Shown here in pieces: positions 24,803 through 33,939 of a DNA stretch of 64,000 nt. The notes under the pieces are model-generated. The model was not told the DNA's origin and searched no databases. It worked only from the letters and a program-made list of their open reading frames with translations. Origin of the DNA: an uncultured Lachnospiraceae bacterium (GTDB lineage Bacteria; Bacillota; Clostridia; Lachnospirales; Lachnospiraceae); assembly GCA_947630025.1 (NCBI GenBank), contig CANRFZ010000014.1, forward strand, positions 1 through 64,000. The letters are read 5' to 3'. The position numbers and the translations under genes are program-made. The first letter of the stretch is position 1. Every line of letters begins with the position of its first letter.

Positions 24803-24831
24803 ATTCTAACATATAAACTTTTAAATGTCAT
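24803..24831 (-). promoter_or_regulatory. Promoter of the 94-residue/NADAR operon
   Basis: On the minus strand ATGACA (24826-24831), a 17-base spacer and TAGAAT (24803-24808). Confidence 0.65.
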
Positions 24832-24833
24832 CC

Positions 24834-24944
24834 TCATCTCCCATAAACCGTCAAACGCAGCCTGACTTTTCCAAAGGATACGGCATCGGCTGCACGCCGG
24901 TACTTCTCCTTTTCTTCCTCGGTAATGAATATCCGTCTATCCAT
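24834..24944 (-). CDS. Possible 36-residue small protein or gene remnant
   Basis: A short frame with ATG at 24944 follows AGGAGAGGATTT and encodes 36 residues starting MDRRIFITEEEKEKYRRAAD. This start resembles small clostridial proteins that begin with a TEEEREK-type helix, but those are longer, so this may be a truncated copy. It ends just before the promoter of the 94-residue/NADAR operon. The good ribosome-binding site is the main support. Confidence 0.4.
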   Translation of the reverse strand: MDRRIFITEEEKEKYRRAADAVSFGKVRLRLTVYGR

Positions 24945-25060
24945 AAATCCTCTCCTGCCGCAAAAATGTTTAAATGCCCCAAAAATAGGAAATACTCCTA
25001 AAACAGGCGGCGTTTTCCGGTTCAGCCCGCGCCGCGGACAGGTAAATTATAGAAAAAAAC

Positions 25061-25089
25061 TTTATTTAGACGGCAAACTTTGGTATAAT
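25061..25089 (+). promoter_or_regulatory. Promoter of the class A PBP gene
   Basis: TATAAT at 25084-25089 with an extended TGG, 17 bases after a weak TTTATT (25061-25066). The resulting leader is about 165 bases. Confidence 0.6.
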
Positions 25090-25158
25090 GCAGGATAGGG
25101 TATCGGCCCGCGGGCTCTATGGCGCGGCGCGGTATCCGGGAAGTCTGATTTTTACACG

Positions 25159-25187
25159 GCAATTTGTGCCGGAGCGTCGCAAATTGC
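25159..25187 (+). other. Inverted repeat in the PBP leader
   Basis: GCAATTTG (25159-25166) and CAAATTGC (25180-25187) form a perfect 8-bp stem with a 13-base loop within a GC-rich, foldable 165-base leader. No riboswitch class is recognised. Confidence 0.45.
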
Positions 25188-25259
25188 TATGCCGGCAAGG
25201 GAAGCCGCACCCGCGGATCTCCGACGCCGCCGCGTAAACGCTTCGGAATGGGGATTGTT

Positions 25260-27965
25260 ATGAATTACGGCAAAAAGGGCGTCCGCAAAAAGCAGCAGGC
25301 GCTTCACGCTACATCTCAGAAATGGATCAGGAAGCTGGGCTACACGCTGGCGCAGGTGATCTTGGTCTGCGCCGTCGGCGCGGGCATCATCGGCCTGTCC
25401 GCGGGCATCGGCTTATTTAAGGGTGTGCTTGCCACGGCGCCGGACATCGGCAACATCGACGTGACACCAACCGGATTTTCCACTTTTGTGTACGATATAG
25501 AAGGCAATCAGATCGCCAAGCTGGTATCCACCGATTCCAACCGTATACCGGTCACGCTGGACATGGTTCCGCAGGATCTGCAGGACGCTTTCGTGGCAGT
25601 GGAGGACGCGCGTTTCTACGAGCACAACGGCATCGACATTCAGGGTATCTTCCGTGCCGGCTACACGGCCCTCAAAACCCGCTTCGACGTAAAGCAGGGC
25701 GCCAGCACGATCACCCAGCAGCTTTTAAAAAACAACGTGTTCACCGACTGGACTTCCGAGGATTCGCTGGCGGATCTGCTCAAACGTAAGATTCAGGAGC
25801 AGTATCTTGCCCTGGAGCTGGAAAAAGTCATGGACAAGAAGACGATCCTGATCAACTACCTGAACACCATCAATCTGGGCCAGAACACGCTGGGCGTACA
25901 GGCCGCGTCGCAGCGCTATTTCGACAAGTCGGTCAGCGATCTGACACTGTCCGAGTGCGCGGTTATCGCCGGCATCACGCAGAATCCGTACCGGTACAAC
26001 CCGATCACCCACCCCGAGGACAATGCGGTGCGCCGTGAAAAAGTGCTGAACGATATGCTGGAGCAGGGCTATATCACGCAGGCCGAGTACGATACCGCCA
26101 TGGCGGACGACGTGTACTCCCGCATCCAGATCGCCGATTCCGAAAATGAAGATACCGCCGTCAATACATACTTTGTGGATGCGCTGACGGACGATGTCAT
26201 GGAGGATCTGCTGGCCGCGGGCTACAACGAGACGCAGGCGTTTACGCTGCTCTACAGCGGCGGCCTGAAAATCTACTCCACGCAGGACCCCAAGATCCAG
26301 CGGATCTGCGACAATGTGTTCAAAGATCCGGAAAACTACCCCGAAAATGTCAAATGGTCTCTGAGCTACGAGCTGACGATAGAGAAAAGTAACGGCGACA
26401 GGGAAAACTACAGTACAGAAATGTTCCGGGACTACTGGCGCGAGAACCGCTCCTCCTCCTACAGTCTGATCTACTCTGCGCAGGAGGATGCCTATGCGGA
26501 CATCGAGGCGTACAAAGAGGCGATTATGGGCTACGGCGACGAGGTGTACGGCGAGACGATCACCCTGACGCCCCAGCCGCAGGTTTCCATCGTAGTGGAG
26601 GATCAGAGCACCGGCCATATCGTAGCCATGGTGGGCGGACGCGGAACCAAATCCGGCAGCCGCACGCTGAACCGCGCGACGGATTCGGTACGGCAGCCCG
26701 GCTCCACGTTCAAGGTCTTATCGACCTACGCGCCCGCGCTGGACAGCGCCGGACTGACGCTGGCCACGGTGCAGAACGACGCGCCTTTCTGCTACGCCGA
26801 CGGCCGTCCCGTGCGGAACTGGTACGGCGAATCCTACCGCGGGCTCTGCTCTCTGCGGCAGGGAATCGCACAGTCCTTAAATATTGTCACCGTCAAGACG
26901 CTGACGCAAATTTCGCCCCAGCTCGGTTACGACTATCTGCTGAACTTCGGCTTTACCACGCTGGAGGAGCACAAGGAAGTCAACGGCGAAATCTACTCCG
27001 ATATCCAGCAGTCGCTGGCTCTGGGCGGCATCACCAACGGCGTGACCAATGAGGAGCTGAACGCCGCCTATGCGTGCATCGCCAACGGCGGCACTTATAT
27101 CAAACCCAAACTGTATACCAAAGTGGTGGACTTAGACGGCAATATCATTCTGGACAACACCCAGCCGCAGGCCAAGCAAGTCATCAAAGAGACTACGTCG
27201 TTTCTGCTGACCAGCGCCATGGTCGATGTGGTCACGGTGGGCACCGGCGCCGCCGTTAATTTCGGCGGCATGGCCATCGCCGGCAAGACCGGTACGACGT
27301 CCGATTACAACGACGTGTGGTTCGCGGGCTATACCCCCTACTACACCGCCACGACTTGGGCCGGCTACGACAACCGGTACGATAACGCGAAGCTGACGGG
27401 AAGTGAAAAAGATCTGGCCAAGAAACTATGGCGCGCGGCGATGTCCGAGATTCACGAGGAACTCCCCAACGAAGGATTCCCCACCCCCTCCGGCATCGTG
27501 ACGGCGACCGTGTGCGCGCGCTCCGGCAAGCTGCCGATCGAAGGCGTGTGCAGCGAACTGCGCACCGAATACTTTGCGGAGGGCACCGTTCCCACGACAT
27601 CCTGCGACGTGCACTATGTCGGACAAGTGTGCGCCTATAGCAATCTGCCCGCCTGCGAGGGCTGCCCATTCAAGGTGGACGGCATTCTGGAGCTGACGCC
27701 CGTGGAAGACGTCTCGCTGCAGAGCGGCACCGCGGCGGCGCTGGGACTGCCTGCGCCCGAAACCAATACCGTCGTCAACGAAGACGGCTCCGTGACGGTA
27801 GTGCCGCAGCAGTCCAATATGTGTCCCCACAACGCGGAATTTTTCGCCGATCCCAACTGGGAGGCGGTCATCAACGGACAACGCATGGAAATGGAGCAGC
27901 GCGCCGCAGAAGCTGCGGCAGCGGCGGCGGCCGCCGCTGCCCAGCAGCAACAGGCCGGGCAATAA
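25260..27965 (+). CDS. Class A penicillin-binding protein (PBP1A/1B-like)
   Basis: A 901-residue bifunctional peptidoglycan synthase. There is one membrane anchor at about residues 26-50. The glycosyltransferase domain has the catalytic Glu in VEDARFYEHNGID (near 112) and GASTITQQLLKNN. The transpeptidase has the nucleophile in QPGSTFKVL (near 480), SLN in QSLNIVT and KTGTTSDYN (near 675). A Cys-containing region follows and the protein ends in an Ala/Gln-rich tail. The ATG at 25260 has a weak GGGG site; the 32-residue upstream extension lies in the structured leader. Confidence 0.95.
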   Translation: MNYGKKGVRKKQQALHATSQKWIRKLGYTLAQVILVCAVGAGIIGLSAGIGLFKGVLATAPDIGNIDVTPTGFSTFVYDIEGNQIAKLVSTDSNRIPVTLDMVPQDLQDAFVAVEDARFYEHNGIDIQGIFRAGYTALKTRFDVKQGASTITQQLLKNNVFTDWTSEDSLADLLKRKIQEQYLALELEKVMDKKTILINYLNTINLGQNTLGVQAASQRYFDKSVSDLTLSECAVIAGITQNPYRYNPITHPEDNAVRREKVLNDMLEQGYITQAEYDTAMADDVYSRIQIADSENEDTAVNTYFVDALTDDVMEDLLAAGYNETQAFTLLYSGGLKIYSTQDPKIQRICDNVFKDPENYPENVKWSLSYELTIEKSNGDRENYSTEMFRDYWRENRSSSYSLIYSAQEDAYADIEAYKEAIMGYGDEVYGETITLTPQPQVSIVVEDQSTGHIVAMVGGRGTKSGSRTLNRATDSVRQPGSTFKVLSTYAPALDSAGLTLATVQNDAPFCYADGRPVRNWYGESYRGLCSLRQGIAQSLNIVTVKTLTQISPQLGYDYLLNFGFTTLEEHKEVNGEIYSDIQQSLALGGITNGVTNEELNAAYACIANGGTYIKPKLYTKVVDLDGNIILDNTQPQAKQVIKETTSFLLTSAMVDVVTVGTGAAVNFGGMAIAGKTGTTSDYNDVWFAGYTPYYTATTWAGYDNRYDNAKLTGSEKDLAKKLWRAAMSEIHEELPNEGFPTPSGIVTATVCARSGKLPIEGVCSELRTEYFAEGTVPTTSCDVHYVGQVCAYSNLPACEGCPFKVDGILELTPVEDVSLQSGTAAALGLPAPETNTVVNEDGSVTVVPQQSNMCPHNAEFFADPNWEAVINGQRMEMEQRAAEAAAAAAAAAAQQQQAGQ

Positions 27966-28007
27966 CTGTAAGAAGGGCATAAGGAAACGGCCATTTTGTA
28001 TCAAAGG

Positions 28008-28043
28008 AACTGCCACACAAATGATTCTATGTGGCAGTTTTTT
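28008..28043 (+). terminator. Terminator of the PBP gene
   Basis: AACTGCCACA (28008-28017) pairs with TGTGGCAGTT (28030-28039), followed by TTTTTT. Confidence 0.9.
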
Positions 28044-28090
28044 ATTGTCCGCACTTTTTTGACGGCGCAATCCCCCCCCCAGAGCAGCTA

Positions 28091-28119
28091 TTGCTTCTAC
28101 CCGGCCAGCCGTATATAAT
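28091..28119 (+). promoter_or_regulatory. Promoter of the BceRS-like operon
   Basis: TTGCTT (28091-28096), exactly 17 bases, TATAAT (28114-28119). A C9 tract at 28072-28080 lies just upstream. Confidence 0.75.
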
Positions 28120-28132
28120 AACAAAAGGAAAC

Positions 28133-28177
28133 TATTGTTTTGCAGATTATTGTTTTAAAAATTATTGTTTTGAGGGT
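28133..28177 (+). repeat. Three 15-base direct repeats in the bceR leader
   Basis: TATTGTTTT recurs at 28133, 28148 and 28163 with an exact 15-base period, ending in the ribosome-binding site GAGGG. Being downstream of the promoter, it is part of the mRNA leader. It could be a slippage product or a regulator/RNA-protein binding array. Confidence 0.6.
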
Positions 28178-28182
28178 AAAAC

Positions 28183-28854
28183 ATGAACGCAAATAAGATT
28201 ATGATTATGGAAGATGATGTCGTGATACAGACAGAATTAAAAAAGCTATTGACTGGCAGCGGATATGATGTGCGCGTCCTATCTGATTTTGCCAATCCCA
28301 TTTCGGATATGAAAGCATATAAGCCGCACTTAATTATTTTGGATATTAAGCTGCCTCATAGGAGCGGTTTTTCCATTTGTTCGGAGATACGGAGTTTTTC
28401 AAATGTTCCGATTATTTTTGTAACGAGCTGCGACACTGACATGGACGAGCTGAACAGTATCATGCTGGGCGGTGACGCTTTTATTACAAAGCCATATCAT
28501 ACGGCTATTCTGCTTGCGAAGATTGCTTCTCTGCTAAAGCGTGTATATGAAGTGCGGCAGCATACAGATTATGAATGGCAGGGCGCTGTTCTGCATTTAG
28601 AAAGCAGCTCCATCGAATATAACGGCTCCAAAGCAGAGCTTACAAAGAATGAGTTAAAAATTCTTCACTTTCTTTTTAACCATGCCGGAAAGATATGTTC
28701 AAGAAACGATCTGATTGATTACTTATGGGATAATCAGCTCTATGTGGATGATAATGCTTTAAGCGTGAACATAAACCGTATTCGTGACAAATTGGCGTCC
28801 ATCGGACTAAATGATTTTATCAAGACAAAACACAGACAGGGGTACACGCTATGA
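28183..28854 (+). CDS. OmpR-family response regulator (BceR-like)
   Basis: A 223-residue regulator. The receiver has the acidic pair in MEDDV and the phospho-acceptor Asp54 in IILDIKLPHRSG, followed by a winged-helix DNA-binding domain (about 130-223: ELTKNELKILHFLFNH, ALSVNINRIRDKL). Its stop overlaps the kinase ATG by 4 bases. With the kinase, the ABC ATPase and the large FtsX-type permease downstream it forms a Bce-type module, which senses and detoxifies cell-wall-active peptides such as bacitracin or lantibiotics. Confidence 0.92.
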   Translation: MNANKIMIMEDDVVIQTELKKLLTGSGYDVRVLSDFANPISDMKAYKPHLIILDIKLPHRSGFSICSEIRSFSNVPIIFVTSCDTDMDELNSIMLGGDAFITKPYHTAILLAKIASLLKRVYEVRQHTDYEWQGAVLHLESSSIEYNGSKAELTKNELKILHFLFNHAGKICSRNDLIDYLWDNQLYVDDNALSVNINRIRDKLASIGLNDFIKTKHRQGYTL

Positions 28855-29864
28855 ACGGGAAACTGTATTGGAAAAACAAACTTCCCTTTATCATATTGCA
28901 ACTGTTATGTATGCTGGCGCTTTCCGTTTTTCTATTGGCTGTCGGCAATAGCTTAGACAGTATCCTTTTCATCCTTTTTGCATGGATATTGATCTGCGCC
29001 GCGAGTATGATCTCTGCCTATCAAAAGCGAAAGAAAGAAATGGCCGGCCTACTTCGATTGCAGGAGCAGCTGACGGAACAGTATTTACTCCCGGAACTGA
29101 TGAAAATACCGAAACGTGCGGACGATCAGGTATTTTATTTTTTGCTGAAAGCCGCCGAAAAATCCATGTTGGAACATATCGAAGCGATTCGGCGGGAACG
29201 TGCCGATTATAAAGAATATATTGAACAGTGGATACATGAGATCAAAACACCGATTACTGCCATGAAATTGTTATGCGAGAATAATCAGTATCCTTTCACA
29301 AGAGAATTGCTGGCAGAATTAGAAAAAACTGCCCGCTATACGGAACAGGCGCTTTATTATGCCCGAAGTGAACATACCGAAAAGGACTATTCCATACATG
29401 AAATATGTTTGCTTGACATTGTGCATAACGCGATTGCAGATAATAAGTATCTGCTGACAAAACATAATGTTGCTGTCAATGTTTCCAAGGTTGACCGTAT
29501 GATATTTTCTGACGAAAAGTGGGTTCGGTTTATCCTCAATCAGCTTATTGTAAACGCGGTAAAATACCGTACAGAACAACTTCAAATATCCATTTATGCA
29601 GAGCAGCAGAACGACAAAGTTTGCCTGTATGTAGAGGATAACGGTATTGGCATTTCTGCCAATGATCTGCCCCGCGTTTTTGAAAAGGGCTTTACCGGTG
29701 AAAATGGCAGAATGAGACAAAATGCCACTGGAATCGGCCTTTATCTCTGCAAACGTCTATGCGGCAAATTGGGAATCGGGCTTGATCTTGTTTCCGGCAC
29801 AGACGGTACAACAGTGATCCTGTCTTTCCCTGTCAACCACTATATCCATCAAGTGCAGGGCTGA
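28851..29864 (+). CDS. Intramembrane-sensing histidine kinase (BceS-like)
   Basis: A 337-residue kinase with two closely spaced N-terminal spans (about residues 12-55) and almost no extracellular loop, the hallmark of Bce-type kinases that sense through the transporter. His129 in QWIHEIKTPITAMK is the phosphorylation site; the N box is QLIVNAVKY, and G boxes are DNGIGI and ATGIGLYLCKRLC. It is translationally coupled to the response regulator. Confidence 0.92.
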   Translation: MNGKLYWKNKLPFIILQLLCMLALSVFLLAVGNSLDSILFILFAWILICAASMISAYQKRKKEMAGLLRLQEQLTEQYLLPELMKIPKRADDQVFYFLLKAAEKSMLEHIEAIRRERADYKEYIEQWIHEIKTPITAMKLLCENNQYPFTRELLAELEKTARYTEQALYYARSEHTEKDYSIHEICLLDIVHNAIADNKYLLTKHNVAVNVSKVDRMIFSDEKWVRFILNQLIVNAVKYRTEQLQISIYAEQQNDKVCLYVEDNGIGISANDLPRVFEKGFTGENGRMRQNATGIGLYLCKRLCGKLGIGLDLVSGTDGTTVILSFPVNHYIHQVQG

Positions 29865-29875
29865 AGCTATTGCAC

Positions 29876-29906
29876 TTCTTACATTTTTGTTAGAACTCTG
29901 TAAGAA
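29876..29906 (+). promoter_or_regulatory. BceR-like binding site upstream of the transporter genes
   Basis: TTCTTACA (29876-29883) and TGTAAGAA (29899-29906) form a perfect 8-bp inverted repeat. Inside it TTACA-TTTT-TGTTA (29879-29892) closely fits the TnACA-N4-TGTAA consensus described for BceR-type regulators. A further TTCCTTACA half site lies at 29932-29940. The position before the ABC genes fits peptide-induced activation. Confidence 0.65.
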
Positions 29907-29958
29907 AACCTGATACAAAGAAGGCAAGCCGTTCCTTACAATGTTTTTTGGAGGCAGC

Positions 29959-30729
29959 ATGATGAATGAGATTTTGAGGTTAGAGCATATCCAAAAATAT
30001 TATGGAAATGAGGGAACTCTTACAAAAGCCATAGACGACATCAGCTTTTCCGTTGCAAAAGGCGAGTTTATCGGCATTATGGGCGCTTCCGGCTCCGGCA
30101 AAACAACGCTTCTGAATTGCATATCTACGATTGATACGGCAAGCGCAGGGCATATTTACCTAGATGGGACAGATGTCACAGAAATAAAAGAAAAAGAGCT
30201 TGCGCGTTTCCGCCGTATCAACTTGGGCTTCGTTTTTCAAGACTTCCATCTGTTAGATACGCTGACGATTTCCGAAAACATCGCGCTTGCTCTTACGATC
30301 AATAAAGTACCCGCTGCGGAAATTGACGCCCGCGTAGAAAGCATCGCAAAGACATTATCCATAGCGGATATTTTGGACAAATATCCTTATCAGGTATCCG
30401 GCGGTCAAAAGCAGCGCTGCGCCTGTGCAAGAGCCATGATCAATAACCCAAAACTAATTTTGGCAGACGAACCGACCGGAGCATTAGACAGTCATTCCTC
30501 ACAAATGCTGCTATCTACGATACAAAGTCTAAATGAACAACTTGGCGCAACGATCCTCATGGTAACACACGACGCATTTACCGCGAGTTATGCAAACAGA
30601 ATATTGTTCTTAAAAGACGGACGGATTTTTACGGAACTGCTGAAAGGCGATCATGCCCGCAGAGCTTTTTTTGATAAAATTCTGAATGTCCTCACGATGA
30701 TAGGAGGCGGACAGACTGATGTATGCTAA
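29959..30729 (+). CDS. ABC transporter ATPase (BceA-like)
   Basis: A 256-residue ATPase of the LolD/MacB-type family used by Bce transporters. Walker A is GASGSGKTT, the Q-loop FVFQDFHLLD, the signature VSGGQKQR, Walker B LILADEPTGALD and the H-loop VTHDA. The start at 29959 (or 29962) follows TTGGAGGCAGC. Its end overlaps the permease gene by 11 bases. It powers removal of antimicrobial peptides from their lipid targets. Confidence 0.93.
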   Translation: MMNEILRLEHIQKYYGNEGTLTKAIDDISFSVAKGEFIGIMGASGSGKTTLLNCISTIDTASAGHIYLDGTDVTEIKEKELARFRRINLGFVFQDFHLLDTLTISENIALALTINKVPAAEIDARVESIAKTLSIADILDKYPYQVSGGQKQRCACARAMINNPKLILADEPTGALDSHSSQMLLSTIQSLNEQLGATILMVTHDAFTASYANRILFLKDGRIFTELLKGDHARRAFFDKILNVLTMIGGGQTDVC

Positions 30730-32938
30730 ATTCGTTTTCAGAAATGCAAAGCGTTCGGCAAAGGATTATTTAGTATATGTTGTCACCATGACCATCTGCG
30801 TTATGTTGTTCTATGCGTTTCTGTCCATTACAAGCAAATATTATCATCCTGACATTGGGACAGAGTATGAGTTTACGTTAATAAGCGACGAATTGAAAAT
30901 GGCAATTTGTGCAGTGACACTGCTGCTACTGTTCCTGATACGCTATGTGAACAACTATATGCTGCGGAGGAAACAGAAAGAGTTCGCTATTCAATCTGTC
31001 ATGGGAATGGAACAAAAGACCGTCGCGTGGCTATTCTTTGCGGAAACCTTTCTCATGGGAGCGGTATCCATCGTGGTCGGCATTTCTCTAGGCGTGTTCT
31101 GCTCGCAGTTTATAACAGGTATGCTATTGTCTGCCTACGGGCAAGCCTACCAATTATCTTGGACGTTGTTTCCCGATACGGTTATTTTAACCGTATGCTT
31201 TTTCTCATGCAGCCTTTTGGTTATGGGGTTATGCAACGTCCGCACAATACGTAACATAAAAATCATTGATATGCTCTATGCAGATCGGCAGAATGAGCCG
31301 CACATCAAAAAAAGCCGCTATATGCCGGTGATTTCCGTTTTATATGCCATTTTTTTACTGCTTGCAGCAGTTACGGGAATATCGCAAATGTACTATTATT
31401 CTGATCCCCGTTTTCCTATCCCCGTTCATATCATGTTTTGGGGAAATATCCTTGTTCCGGCAGTATCTTTTCTTTTCAGCGTTGTATGGTGTGTTATGCA
31501 CAAGAAATGGAGTTTCAACCGATATGTCCTTGTTGCCGCCATACTTTCACTTGCAAATATTGGATTTGCGGCAAGTGTTCCTGTCATCCAAAAAAAATAT
31601 ATGCTTTCAAGTGGCGAGGGTACACTTAACGAATATTTGATGTTCTTGCTTGTTGACGTATCGTTTTGGATCTGCTGCATTATTTTTTTGGCAAGTAACC
31701 TGCTTTCCGAATGGAAAGAAAAATCCCCAGCACAGAAATATCGGGGAACGAATCTGTTTTTCTTCGGACAGATCATTTCCAAGCTGCATACCACCTCTCA
31801 AACAATGACGCTGATCTGCCTGACCTTAGTGCTGTCTGTATTTTTGTTTGTGGCGGCTCCGGCATTGACCGGGTGGGCTTCCGGGTATTTGGCCGTGCGT
31901 TCTCTCTATGATGTGCAAATCAGCACAAGCTACAACGATGTGTATGCGACAGAGGATTTACCGAAAGACAATTATGCGCTTGTCACTTCTTTTCTGGAGG
32001 AAAAAAATATTGCCGTGGCTTATGATTGCACTTTCAACTTATATCTGCCTAAGCAGGAGGATTTTCATAAACGGGTGAAATGGGATTTCCCGGTTGTGGC
32101 AATATCGCTTTCCGACTATAACGCTTTGCGGGAAATGCTTGGCTATGAGCCGATTTCCTTAAACGAGGGAGAATTTACAACACAATGGCAGACCATAGCA
32201 GCCGAGGAAGATCGAAATGAATTTCTAAGGAATCATACCGTTATTTCAACAGATATGGGTACTTTAAGCCTCGCGGAAAACGCTTATCACTTAGAAGCGA
32301 TCGGTGAAACCGTTTATAATCCGTACACGGATGTGATATATGTTTTCCCAGATGATATTTGCGGCAATCTCCTCGCCGTTATGCGAAACCGATATGTGAA
32401 AACAAAAACCGTCATACCGTATCAGGAAGCAGTTTCCCTTGAAAACGCTTTTGTTCAAAAATATCCCGAAAAGCCGGACAACGGTAATGACGTCCGCTAT
32501 TACATCAGAACGAGTACGCAGCAGATCAACAGCACCATCGCCGGGAATTTTGTTTTACAGGCGACTTTTGTTTACAGTGCGGTCGTTTTAATGGTGATCT
32601 GTCTTACGATTCTTTCTTTGCAGCAGCTTTTAGACGCAGCCCACTATAAATACCGATTTGGCGTGCTTCACGAACTTGGGGTAGACCGGCAGGAAGCGGA
32701 ACGCTTAATTTTGAAGCAATTAGCCGTATGGTTTGGCCTGCCGATTACCGTTGCGGCATTTGTGTCAATCATTGTCGCCGCCTACTTCTTTGAAACAATA
32801 TCGGCGCAAATATCCGCCTATATCGGTGTCGGGGCGCTATTGACACAGGTAGGCGCTATGGTTTGTATTCTTGTCCTATTGCTCCTATGCTATTTTATCA
32901 GCACATGGATTCTGTTCCAGAAATCCGTAACGGAATAA
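30719..32938 (+). CDS. FtsX-type ABC permease (BceB-like)
   Basis: A 739-residue permease with the Bce architecture: about seven spans, then a large extracellular domain (roughly residues 400-620) and three C-terminal spans. It begins MYAKFVFRNAKRSAKDYLVY, the typical BceB start. The extracellular domain is thought to hold the peptide-sensing site and differs between orthologues. It ends at a terminator. Confidence 0.93.
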   Translation: MYAKFVFRNAKRSAKDYLVYVVTMTICVMLFYAFLSITSKYYHPDIGTEYEFTLISDELKMAICAVTLLLLFLIRYVNNYMLRRKQKEFAIQSVMGMEQKTVAWLFFAETFLMGAVSIVVGISLGVFCSQFITGMLLSAYGQAYQLSWTLFPDTVILTVCFFSCSLLVMGLCNVRTIRNIKIIDMLYADRQNEPHIKKSRYMPVISVLYAIFLLLAAVTGISQMYYYSDPRFPIPVHIMFWGNILVPAVSFLFSVVWCVMHKKWSFNRYVLVAAILSLANIGFAASVPVIQKKYMLSSGEGTLNEYLMFLLVDVSFWICCIIFLASNLLSEWKEKSPAQKYRGTNLFFFGQIISKLHTTSQTMTLICLTLVLSVFLFVAAPALTGWASGYLAVRSLYDVQISTSYNDVYATEDLPKDNYALVTSFLEEKNIAVAYDCTFNLYLPKQEDFHKRVKWDFPVVAISLSDYNALREMLGYEPISLNEGEFTTQWQTIAAEEDRNEFLRNHTVISTDMGTLSLAENAYHLEAIGETVYNPYTDVIYVFPDDICGNLLAVMRNRYVKTKTVIPYQEAVSLENAFVQKYPEKPDNGNDVRYYIRTSTQQINSTIAGNFVLQATFVYSAVVLMVICLTILSLQQLLDAAHYKYRFGVLHELGVDRQEAERLILKQLAVWFGLPITVAAFVSIIVAAYFFETISAQISAYIGVGALLTQVGAMVCILVLLLLCYFISTWILFQKSVTE

Positions 32939-32940
32939 AA

Positions 32941-32968
32941 GTTTTCTGCCGCGCGGCGGCAAAAGAAA
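32941..32968. terminator. Bidirectional terminator between bceB-like and the lipoprotein gene
   Basis: TTTTC-TGCCGC (32942-32952) pairs with GCGGCA-AAAG (32956-32964) around a 3-base loop, with T/A flanks on both sides. Confidence 0.7.
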
Positions 32969-32977
32969 CATTCACAG

Positions 32978-33874
32978 TCAATGAAATTTTACCCATTCAA
33001 CCTCTCCATTACTATATTCCACTTCTTCCTCGGCCAATATACATTCTCCGGTCTCAGCGTCGAAATCTACATGAGCAAAATTGCCGTTTGGAGAAATTCC
33101 AATTACTTCAAGAAAGATTCTTATATCATCAGGTGTCTCTGCCAAAGAACCGTATGACATCTTAAAATGGTATCCCGAAATCCAATCTCTCCCATTATCC
33201 GGGTTTCCACCTGTCAGTCCCATCTCCTGAGCCTTTTTTACTGCTTCCTCAGCAGTTAAATTGATCTCCGACAAATCTAATAATCCGGTATTCGCATTAT
33301 CATCAAAGTGCTCTACAACCTCAATCTCTCCATCGCAAATTAAAATGCTGACATAATTTTTATTTTCATTAGCAAAATTAACATACCACCATTGTCTTTT
33401 TCCATCATCCCCTGACGAATGATCCAAGCTGGCATCATTATCATAACTATGAATTTCCGTCAACTGAAGGTCATTATAATATTTTACCGCTTCTTCCCTT
33501 CCCACGGAAATTGCATCTTCCATGGATATTTCTATCTTATTATTTTCACTTTTCCCTGAACTCTCGTTATCATTACTCTCCTCTGAAATTTCACTGTCCT
33601 TTGATACTTCGCTTTCCTTTAAAACTCCGCCTTCTTTTGAAGCTTTACTTTCCTCTGAAACTTCACTCTCCTCTAAACTTTCACTTTCCTCTGAAACTTC
33701 GCTTTTCTTTAAAACTTCACTTTCCTCTGAAATTTCTGATGTTTCCAGATCCATTGAGTTTCCTTGGGAACACGCAGTCAAAGTCATAACAATCAAAATA
33801 ACGCCTGCCATCACTTTGCCTTTGCGCAGGCCGCTCATCAGATTACATATCATGCCGCCATCTCTCTTGGTCAT
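32978..33874 (-). CDS. Repeat-bearing lipoprotein of unknown function
   Basis: A 298-residue lipoprotein. The ATG at 33874 follows GGAGAAGGAGCAAAC; the hydrophobic signal VMAGVILIVMTLTAC ends at Cys35. Residues about 45-100 are nine hexapeptide repeats of the type EVSEES, encoded by an 18-base minisatellite. The C-terminal part (about 115-298) contains segments (EDAISVGREEAVKYY, LTAEEAVKKAQEMG, FAHVDFDAETGECILAEE) reminiscent of PepSY-like units. It is convergent with the Bce operon, and the AT-rich composition marks it as accessory. The hexads likely form a stalk that holds the domain away from the membrane. Confidence 0.75.
   Translation of the reverse strand: MTKRDGGMICNLMSGLRKGKVMAGVILIVMTLTACSQGNSMDLETSEISEESEVLKKSEVSEESESLEESEVSEESKASKEGGVLKESEVSKDSEISEESNDNESSGKSENNKIEISMEDAISVGREEAVKYYNDLQLTEIHSYDNDASLDHSSGDDGKRQWWYVNFANENKNYVSILICDGEIEVVEHFDDNANTGLLDLSEINLTAEEAVKKAQEMGLTGGNPDNGRDWISGYHFKMSYGSLAETPDDIRIFLEVIGISPNGNFAHVDFDAETGECILAEEEVEYSNGEVEWVKFH
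33573..33734 (-). repeat. 18-base minisatellite encoding EVSEES-type hexapeptides
   Basis: Nine consecutive 18-base units (33573-33734) with the pattern TCACTTTCCTCTGAAACT on the plus strand, varying at a few positions. The period is a multiple of three, so copy number can change without frameshift. Confidence 0.85.
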
Positions 33875-33904
33875 GTTTGCTCCTTCTCCTTCTAAATGAA
33901 TGAT

Positions 33905-33938
33905 AAAAAAGAACCCCTGCAATTACAAGGGTTCTTTT
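33905..33938 (-). terminator. Terminator of tRNA-Thr
   Basis: AAAAGAACCC (33907-33916) pairs with GGGTTCTTTT (33929-33938); the minus strand ends in six T residues. Confidence 0.85.
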
Positions 33939-33939
33939 A

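Noticed and set aside
23257-25163. A DarT toxin gene to match the NADAR antitoxin-like gene
   Set aside because: No frame on either strand in this stretch shows DUF4433/DarT motifs; the only co-directional partner is the 94-residue protein.
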